Assembly (NCBI GenBank): GCA_023145555.1
Contig: JAGLDO010000144.1
Span: 1-10,386, forward strand
Direction: 5' to 3'
Source: Bacteroidales bacterium
GTDB lineage: Bacteria > Bacteroidota > Bacteroidia > Bacteroidales > B39-G9
Length of the DNA stretch: 10,386 bases
The position numbers were made by a program, and so were the translations under genes. Numbering within the stretch: position 1 is the first letter of the stretch; each line of letters begins with the position of its first letter. A model generated the notes under the pieces. It was not told where the DNA came from and did no database searches. It saw only the letters and a program-made list of their open reading frames with translations. Shown here one piece after another: positions 4,832 to 10,386 of this stretch.

Positions 4832-7655
4832 TCAATAATTTTTTTGAAATTGTTTTGTTCTCTGTTTTTAATTTAATGAAGTAAATCCCGTTACTAATTT
4901 CTGAAGTCTTAATCTTAATAATATTTTTCCCTGTTTTAGTATAATTTATCCTTTTTATAAAGATAGTATTTCCAATTGAATTAATAATTTTTAGTTCTGT
5001 TGGTCCATTTTTGCTTGAATAAAACTCAATTTCAGTATTTTCATTTGTTGGATTAGGGTAAACAATAACCTCAAATAAATTTTTATTTATATCATTAATG
5101 TTATTTTGATTATAGATATTGAAATATTTCTCTTGCGCATATACAGCACTGTTTTTTAAATTGTATAAATTTTCATTTGAAAGCAAAGCAAAAGCTATCT
5201 TAACTGTGTCTTCTGAATTTATATTAAACGGACCTGTGCTTAAAACATCAGCAACATCACTTGTGTCAGAATTGTTACCTGCCGAGTTCCTTTCGTTAGT
5301 CATGGTAAACCATTTTTCTTCAGTTGAGAAACCATTAGTAATGTCAACACCACCATTTCCGCCTTCAATATTATCAATTGCATAGTGATTAATCGGTGTA
5401 CCCGAAAGTAGTTGAATGCCTGTGTAATATACCGGAGATTGAGTGCTGTAGGTATATGCTAAATTCAGATTTTTGTCAAAATCAATTCTGTTTTTATTGT
5501 AAAAAGTGATGTCCCAATCTGCAAATAGTCCTACATATAAATTATTTATATCAAAAGCATTTTCGTTAATAATTAGATATTCATAAATTACATAATCTGC
5601 ATCTTTTTCATTATCCCATGCATAAGTGTTTTGCAAGATTTTTAGTCCAAGTTTACTGTCTTCTGCTTTATTATCATTAAAAATGGTTTGAATATTGTAA
5701 TCAACAGCAGTATTATCATTTATTATTTCGGGCAAAGAAATTGCTTCAAAATCATTGCTGCCACGTATGCAGTTAGTCATATTTTGTGCTGAATTACCTA
5801 TCAGTAATCCTCCTTCAAAAATAAGATTCTCACTTTTTTTATAAATAAAACCAATTCCGCTTCTGTCTGGTGTGTTTGTAAATCCAATGTTACCCGTGCT
5901 TGTAATTGTTGTCGATATGTTATTTGTGTCAATATTTATGAATGATGGATTTACATTAAAATCAATATATTGTATTGTCTGGTGATTTCCGTAGTCGTAA
6001 TTAAGTCTTAAAACAATATTTTCATCATAATTTATTTCGGGTAATATTTTTACTGCAAAAGGATTATTACGGTTTGAAATAGTATCTAAAGTGTTTAAAG
6101 TATCAATAAAATTAGTGTTATTAGTAATTTCAATATTATCTGACGAAGAAGTTAAAGTAACTGTGGTATTTGATACTTGCGAAAGATAGCTTGTGTATAT
6201 TCCTGTGATTAAGATTGTGTCACCTGCTACAAATTTATTGTCATTATTATCAGAATAACTAACATTGCTGAAATTTATTGAAGTTTGTATAGAGTCGCTA
6301 AGTGCTTTAAAAAGATTTACACGACCGGAGCCTAGTTTATGTTGATATAGCAGATTTTCGGGTTTGTCGTCAATTTTATCAGCAGTAGCTTTTAATAATT
6401 CACCTATTTGAAGAGCAGTATAATCAGGATAAAAAGATTTTGCAATAGCTGCACAACCGGCAACAATAGGAGCAGAAAATGAAGTTCCCCAGTAAGTTTT
6501 AATATAATTGTTATTGTTGTCGGTAGTGTAGATATACATTCCTGGAGCACAAATATCGACATAAATTCCATAATTAGAACCTGAAGTTGTTCCTGTCCAT
6601 TTAATATCATTTTCGTCGGTTCCGGCAACACTAATTACATTTTCATAAGATGCAGGATAAAATAAGTCGTCGTTATTGCTATTTCCTGCTGCTGCAATAA
6701 TAAGAGCATTTTTGTTAAAAGTTGCATAGTTAACGATGTCTTGTCCATATTGATCTTTAACTGTGCTACCCCACGAACAGTTTATTATTGAGCAGCCGTG
6801 TTCGGCAGCATAAACAATTCCTTCGTAAGCCATTGTTAACTCACTGTTTTGATTTGAAATTTTAACAGGTAAAAATTTTGTATTAAATCCAACTCCCGAT
6901 ATGCCTTTGCCATTATCTGTTGTAGCAGCTGCAATACCCGAAACATAAATGCCATGTTTATTGTCTTCAACCTGAGGATTGTTGTCGTTTTCGCCTAAAT
7001 CCCAACCTCTAAAATTATCGGTAAATCCATCATTGTCGTCATCAATTCCATTAATAGAATCATTATTGTTATAAAAAATATTATCTTCCAAATCTTCGTG
7101 GTCAATGTCAACTCCGGTATCAGTAATTCCAATTACTATAGTGCTGTCGCCTTTGCAAATATCCCAAGCTTCGAAAGCCTGAATTGTATTTAAATAATAT
7201 TGGTTTATGTTTAATGAATCGTTAGGTGTGTATAAAAGTTTAGGTAAATAATGAGGCTGAGCATACTCAATAATATCATTTGATTTCAACTGAGATATAA
7301 TTTTATTGATAGGAGTGTTCGACTTATATTTTAGTTCATAAATTAATGATATATCAACTAATTTGTTGCCGTTTTTATTGAATTTTTGTTTTGGCTCATG
7401 AATTTGTGGAAATTTTTTTGTTACAGATTGTGTTTTTATTGAGATTAAAAGATCTTCAAATTCATTGTTTTTGATTTTTTTATTTGAACAGATGTCTTTG
7501 TATTGTTTTTTTATTTTAATTATTATTGTGTTAGGAATATACTTGTTTGCTTGAGTATTTTTTGAATTTTGAGATAGCGTGTTATTTTGACTAAATACAG
7601 ATGAATTAAGTATAAAAATAAATAAAAATAAATTATTAAATATTAATTTTTTCAT
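4821..7655 (-). CDS. Secreted subtilisin-like (S8) serine protease with T9SS sorting domain
   Basis: The 944-residue product starts with a signal peptide (K2-K3, Phe/Leu/Ile core, probable cleavage before Gln23). Residues about 38-140 resemble an inhibitory propeptide. The S8 catalytic domain covers about 155-455: Asp179 in G-I-T-D-T-G, His234 in K-H-G-I-Y-V-S-G, oxyanion Asn325 in A-A-A-G-N, and Ser392 in G-T-S-F-S-A-P. The triad is complete, so it should be active. Between Asp and His is an acidic insert with a calcium-loop look (D205-x-D-x-D-G, Asp213), frequent in Bacteroidetes subtilases. Residues about 465-570 look Ig-like; 590-840 is a beta-rich region of unknown role. The C-terminal domain (about 862-944, starting V-Y-P-N-P-T) is a type A T9SS signal, so the protein is probably exported across the outer membrane and kept on the surface or released. 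No clear promoter is visible in the 52-bp gap upstream. Confidence 0.93.
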   Translation of the reverse strand: MKKLIFNNLFLFIFILNSSVFSQNNTLSQNSKNTQANKYIPNTIIIKIKKQYKDICSNKKIKNNEFEDLLISIKTQSVTKKFPQIHEPKQKFNKNGNKLVDISLIYELKYKSNTPINKIISQLKSNDIIEYAQPHYLPKLLYTPNDSLNINQYYLNTIQAFEAWDICKGDSTIVIGITDTGVDIDHEDLEDNIFYNNNDSINGIDDDNDGFTDNFRGWDLGENDNNPQVEDNKHGIYVSGIAAATTDNGKGISGVGFNTKFLPVKISNQNSELTMAYEGIVYAAEHGCSIINCSWGSTVKDQYGQDIVNYATFNKNALIIAAAGNSNNDDLFYPASYENVISVAGTDENDIKWTGTTSGSNYGIYVDICAPGMYIYTTDNNNNYIKTYWGTSFSAPIVAGCAAIAKSFYPDYTALQIGELLKATADKIDDKPENLLYQHKLGSGRVNLFKALSDSIQTSINFSNVSYSDNNDNKFVAGDTILITGIYTSYLSQVSNTTVTLTSSSDNIEITNNTNFIDTLNTLDTISNRNNPFAVKILPEINYDENIVLRLNYDYGNHQTIQYIDFNVNPSFINIDTNNISTTITSTGNIGFTNTPDRSGIGFIYKKSENLIFEGGLLIGNSAQNMTNCIRGSNDFEAISLPEIINDNTAVDYNIQTIFNDNKAEDSKLGLKILQNTYAWDNEKDADYVIYEYLIINENAFDINNLYVGLFADWDITFYNKNRIDFDKNLNLAYTYSTQSPVYYTGIQLLSGTPINHYAIDNIEGGNGGVDITNGFSTEEKWFTMTNERNSAGNNSDTSDVADVLSTGPFNINSEDTVKIAFALLSNENLYNLKNSAVYAQEKYFNIYNQNNINDINKNLFEVIVYPNPTNENTEIEFYSSKNGPTELKIINSIGNTIFIKRINYTKTGKNIIKIKTSEISNGIYFIKLKTENKTISKKLLIIH

Positions 7656-7707
7656 TGGTTTGTTTTTTTAAATCATATAAAATAACAATCGCCCAGTCGC
7701 AAAAAAA
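7656..7707. other. Short gap between channel and protease genes
   Basis: The 52 bp contain no exact TAnnTTTG box on the minus strand and no convincing hairpin terminator. The channel stop TAG is followed by seven T residues but no GC-containing stem precedes it. Co-transcription of channel and protease is therefore possible but unproven. A small less AT-rich patch (7689-7700) has no recognised role. Confidence 0.4.
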
Positions 7708-9453
7708 CTATCGTAAAATTTTTCTAACCAGAGCAACAGTAAAGTACGACATAAGAAACATACCTGCAAATCCTTCAATAGGAGAAAGGACACGTGACCA
7801 GCCAATAGGGTAGTAGTCGCCATAACCAATTGTTAAAAATGTTATTGCACTATGGTAAAATGAACGTTCAACAAGTGTTAACGCAGGTGCACTTGTCGCC
7901 GAAAGAATGTTTGCATCGCCAATAAAGAAAATGACAATAAACAATAAACTGAAAATAATATATACACCAACCATAGCCATTAATACTCTTAACGGGTCTG
8001 TTGCATAATAACCTGCCTGGTCAAAAGTTAACCACTGAATCCAATATTTAATATATCGTTTTATTTTATGAACCTTACTTTTGTCGTCAGTTTCTAATAG
8101 TTTTGATTTAGCTTCACATCTTTTGAACTCAACATAAGAGCGGTCTTCATCATTATAGTGACCGGTTTTATTAAAACTTTCTTTTAAGGTTCTGAATTGG
8201 TCAGCTTTTTCTTTAAAGTTTGTGTTTGTTTGTCTGTAAATAATTTTTTTTACATTATTATCAAACCAATCAATATAAATACAACCTAATAATCTCATTC
8301 CAGTGAGATTTAATGTATTTATGTTGACATTAAAATCGTAAGGTTTTAAATCAATAATATCTCTGGCAATAGTATCTGATAAGTTTAATTTATTGCATTT
8401 TTTTACTCGTAAATCCATATAATTGTCTAAATGGCAAGATTTTAAAGACAAGAAATTGAATTTTGAATTAAAAAAAGATACATCGTTGTGGCCAAAAATT
8501 GCTTTTTCGAAAATAACATCAGTATTTTCGCACTCAACAAGTTCGAAGTTTATTGAACCTTTTCCAAAATTAGTTCTTTTAAAAGTAATTTTTCCTTGCG
8601 TTGAGCTGCTTGCTTCAAAACTAAGCTCACCTTCTCCAAAGTTTGCACGATTAAAATTTGCTTTACCTTCATTAAATTCAACTGTGCGAAAATCAATTTT
8701 ATCATCACCAAAATCAGTCCTTTCAAATGAAATTTGTCCTTTCCCAAATTTTGCAAAGTGAAAAACAACATTTCCTTTTCCAAAATGAGCTACTTTAAAC
8801 GATACATTTCCATCATTAAAGTTAGTATTAATAAATGACACATCTCCATCAGAAAAATCGGTATTTGTGAATATTGCATCGCCGTATCCAAAGTCGGCAT
8901 ATTGAAAATCTTTAGTCCCTTTGTGAAATATTGCATTTTTGAAGTTCAGTCCTTTATTGCCAAAGATTGTATTTGAGAAATCAACTTTTTTATTACGAAA
9001 AACAGCATAGCTAAAATCTGTTTTCTCGATTCCAAAATGAGTGTTGTTAAAATTAAGATCACCTTCGGCAAAGTGTGTGTTGCTGAAATTTATTCCTCCC
9101 TCAGTGATTTTGATAAAAGAAAAGTCGATGTTGAAATTTGAATCGAAAAAAGCATGTTTTGCTGATATTCCTTTTATTGAAACATAATCTTTCTTGTCAA
9201 TCAAACGTAAACGTCGGTAGGTTGTTATTGAGAAATTTTTTATATAACAATAGTCAAGATTTAATTGTTCATTTTTGTCAATATGATTATAAATATCGAT
9301 AGTGTCGATATAACCAAAATCTTTTGAAATGATGACTTTATTATTTTTGTCAAATAATGTTATAATTGCAGTCTTTGGAAATTCATTTCCTTCTTCTGTA
9401 TAAAATATTTTATCGACAATATTTACTTTAAAACTGTAATAATTAGAAATCAT
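7708..9453 (-). CDS. Repeat beta-solenoid protein fused to a two-helix K+ channel pore
   Basis: The 581-residue protein has no signal peptide. Residues 1-100 are beta-rich and unrecognised. Residues 111-338 are about 19 consecutive 12-residue repeats, F-x-x-[AT]-x-F-G-x-G-x-[IVL]-[SDN]; this resembles pentapeptide-repeat beta-solenoids but with period 12. Residues 339-395 continue as a looser solenoid ending G-C-I-Y-I-D-W. Residues 419-475 are helical, with Q-F-R-T-L-K-E-S-F and Y-N-D-E-D-R-S-Y-V-E-F-K-R. The C-terminus is an Ion_trans_2-type pore: TM1 about 488-511, pore helix about 529-540, filter T541-I-G-Y-G-D546, and TM2 about 556-577. The filter predicts potassium selectivity. Four subunits should form one channel in the inner membrane with the solenoids in the cytoplasm. 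Only about four residues follow TM2, so there is no C-terminal RCK regulator; any gating domain must be N-terminal. The stimulus is unknown. Confidence 0.88.
   Translation of the reverse strand: MISNYYSFKVNIVDKIFYTEEGNEFPKTAIITLFDKNNKVIISKDFGYIDTIDIYNHIDKNEQLNLDYCYIKNFSITTYRRLRLIDKKDYVSIKGISAKHAFFDSNFNIDFSFIKITEGGINFSNTHFAEGDLNFNNTHFGIEKTDFSYAVFRNKKVDFSNTIFGNKGLNFKNAIFHKGTKDFQYADFGYGDAIFTNTDFSDGDVSFINTNFNDGNVSFKVAHFGKGNVVFHFAKFGKGQISFERTDFGDDKIDFRTVEFNEGKANFNRANFGEGELSFEASSSTQGKITFKRTNFGKGSINFELVECENTDVIFEKAIFGHNDVSFFNSKFNFLSLKSCHLDNYMDLRVKKCNKLNLSDTIARDIIDLKPYDFNVNINTLNLTGMRLLGCIYIDWFDNNVKKIIYRQTNTNFKEKADQFRTLKESFNKTGHYNDEDRSYVEFKRCEAKSKLLETDDKSKVHKIKRYIKYWIQWLTFDQAGYYATDPLRVLMAMVGVYIIFSLLFIVIFFIGDANILSATSAPALTLVERSFYHSAITFLTIGYGDYYPIGWSRVLSPIEGFAGMFLMSYFTVALVRKILR
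8440..9123 (-). repeat. 19 tandem 36-bp units encoding a 12-residue repeat
   Basis: The leading Phe recurs at residues 111, 123, 135 and every 12 residues to 327 without any register shift. The second Phe, five residues later, is lost in only a few units (116 Ile, 284 Ser, 308 Cys). DNA copies are diverged in sequence, so this is an old protein repeat held by selection rather than a recent tandem duplication. Confidence 0.9.
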
Positions 9454-9478
9454 ATTTTAAGTCTTATTATGTTTTATA

Positions 9479-9486
9479 CAAATTTA
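9479..9486 (-). promoter_or_regulatory. Putative -7 box for the channel gene
   Basis: On the minus strand this reads TAAATTTG, an exact TAnnTTTG match, 25 bp before the ATG at 9453, which would give a 5' leader of about 20 nt. No TTG/TTTG lies at the expected distance upstream, so strength is uncertain. It suggests the channel gene need not depend on the gene at the right edge. Confidence 0.45.
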
Positions 9487-9567
9487 ATAAATTTATTGAA
9501 TTTTAGTAGTTTAGAATTTATAAATAAAAGGGCAGAATTTTTTATTGAAAATTTTTAGGATTAATAA

Positions 9568-10386
9568 CTATTTAACAAACGCCATTTTTTTTACTATTTT
9601 TTCATTACCGGATGTTAATTCATAATAATAAATGCCTGAAAAAATAAAAATTTTAGAGTCGATATTAATTGTTTTATATTCATTAATTAACTCATTAACA
9701 AAAGGACTGCTAATAAGCTCTCCTTTAGAGTTATATATTTTGAGAGTTAACTTTATTGGAGTTTTTGTTGAAATATCTATTGTTGTTAAATTGTTAAAAG
9801 GATTAGGATAGTTTTGTTTTAAAGTGACTGTTTTATTCAAATCAGTACTATCATTTTTTTCAGATTCACTTATTATTATTAAAGTATCTGCCTGCAAAAC
9901 AGAGAATTTATCAATTATTCCTGATGGCCAAGTTATTTGAAGGGAATCGATAATATTATAATTGCCTAAACCGAAATGTTGAGTTACATCATTTTGTGCA
10001 CCACAACCACCACCTGTTTGAGATAAAATTTCGTGATATTGTATTTTGTTATTTCCATATCTTATTTTCACTTTTGCTCCAATTGCTGATTTGTTACTTG
10101 TTCTGCCAATTAATTTTATTTTTATCCAATGATTTTCGTTTCCCGAATTAATGTAGAAAAGATTTTTTTGATTACCTCCGTTTGCTATAAAAAGATCTAA
10201 ATCACCATCATTGTCAAAATCTATCCACGACGTTCCATTCGAATTGTTTGATGTGCTTGTAAGAATTGTATTTGTTGTTTTAATAAATGATTGTCCGTCA
10301 ACATTTTGATATAAAGAATTAACTCCATCATTTGTAATAAACAAATCTATAAAACCATCATTATTAAAATCACCCCACGAGCTTCC
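9568..10386 (-). CDS. VCBS/ASPIC-UnbV repeat protein with T9SS sorting domain, C-terminal part (runs off right edge)
   Basis: The frame is open from the right edge to TAG at 9568-9570, giving 272 visible residues. Numbering from the edge, two VCBS/FG-GAP-type repeats are seen: G-D-F-N-N-D-G-F-I-D-L-F at 5-16 and I-D-F-D-N-D-G-D-L-D-L-F at 55-66. Their D-x-[DN]-x-D-G loops probably bind calcium in a beta-propeller blade. Residues about 84-171 match the ASPIC/UnbV domain (N-H-W-I-K-I-K-L, G-A-K-V, Q-T-G-G-G, F-G-L-G, I-T-W-P-S-G). Residues about 189-272 are a T9SS tail starting Q-N-Y-P-N-P-F-N and ending K-K-M-A-F-V-K, so the protein is secreted or surface-bound. Such CRTAC1-like proteins are common in marine and gut Bacteroidetes; their ligand is not established. 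The true start lies outside the window. Confidence 0.92.
   Translation of the reverse strand, partial: GSSWGDFNNDGFIDLFITNDGVNSLYQNVDGQSFIKTTNTILTSTSNNSNGTSWIDFDNDGDLDLFIANGGNQKNLFYINSGNENHWIKIKLIGRTSNKSAIGAKVKIRYGNNKIQYHEILSQTGGGCGAQNDVTQHFGLGNYNIIDSLQITWPSGIIDKFSVLQADTLIIISESEKNDSTDLNKTVTLKQNYPNPFNNLTTIDISTKTPIKLTLKIYNSKGELISSPFVNELINEYKTINIDSKIFIFSGIYYYELTSGNEKIVKKMAFVK

Noticed and set aside
6404..6631. 75-codon minus-strand frame within the protease
   Set aside because: It is a shifted frame of the S8 catalytic domain, which is intact with all catalytic residues in the main frame.
8423..8761. 112-codon open frame on the plus strand inside the channel gene
   Set aside because: It is antisense to the repeat region. 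A 36-bp period repeats the same codon context, which keeps stops out of an antisense frame; the product shows only the mirrored repeat and no domain.
8440..9123. Regularly spaced repeats as a CRISPR array
   Set aside because: The periodicity is 36 bp with no spacers, the copies are diverged at DNA level, and they are in frame within an intact protein gene.
10342..10344. TTG at this position as the start of the VCBS/ASPIC protein
   Set aside because: The frame stays open to the window edge and the first VCBS repeat begins upstream of this codon, so the TTG is an internal Leu and the gene is truncated by the window.

Overview
The window looks like chromosome of a low-GC Bacteroidetes (Bacteroidota) bacterium, close to Bacteroidales/Cytophagales-type genomes. 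The reasons are very AT-rich intergenic DNA, two secreted proteins ending in type IX secretion (T9SS) sorting domains, lipoproteins of Bacteroidetes style (a PKD lipoprotein and a large transglutaminase-like lipoprotein), TAnnTTTG-type promoters with an upstream TTTG/TTG, and weak Shine-Dalgarno usage. I see no phage genes, transposases, CRISPR arrays or integration sites, so this is mainly a housekeeping and cell-envelope region.

Layout. 1-426 (minus): N-terminal part of a PKD-domain lipoprotein that leaves the window on the left. 427-668: divergent intergenic DNA with a 14-bp palindrome and a possible 31-codon ORF (577-672) overlapping the next start by ATGA. 669-3245 (plus): 858-residue lipoprotein with an active-looking transglutaminase core, a second core-like segment lacking the catalytic residues, and a thioredoxin-like C-terminus. 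3247-3367 (minus): tRNA-Ser(UGA) with its own promoter and terminator. 3368-3797: extremely AT-rich gap with phased T-tracts, a long inverted repeat and a textbook promoter for the HU gene (3798-4070, plus). A terminator sits between HU and a TrmH-family RNA methyltransferase (4142-4831, plus), whose end overlaps by 11 bp the end of a convergent subtilisin-like protease (4821-7655, minus) that carries a T9SS tail. Upstream of the protease on the same strand is a 581-residue fusion of a beta-solenoid with a two-helix potassium-channel pore (7708-9453). The right edge (9568-10386, minus) holds the C-terminal part of a secreted VCBS/ASPIC-UnbV repeat protein with a T9SS tail.

The minus-strand genes from 10386 down to 4821 are co-directional, with gaps of 114 and 52 bp. 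They need not be one operon, since the channel gene has its own promoter-like box. The exported proteins are envelope or secreted products. HU, TrmH and the tRNA are information-processing genes. I see no evidence that they form one pathway.

The most unusual item is the channel protein. About 19 copies of a 12-residue F-x4-F repeat run without a single insertion or deletion for 228 residues before a TIGYGD pore. The period is 12 rather than the multiple of 5 expected of classical pentapeptide repeats. The fusion of such repeats to a pore resembles proteins annotated elsewhere as pentapeptide-repeat ion channels, so it is probably an understudied family rather than a new system.
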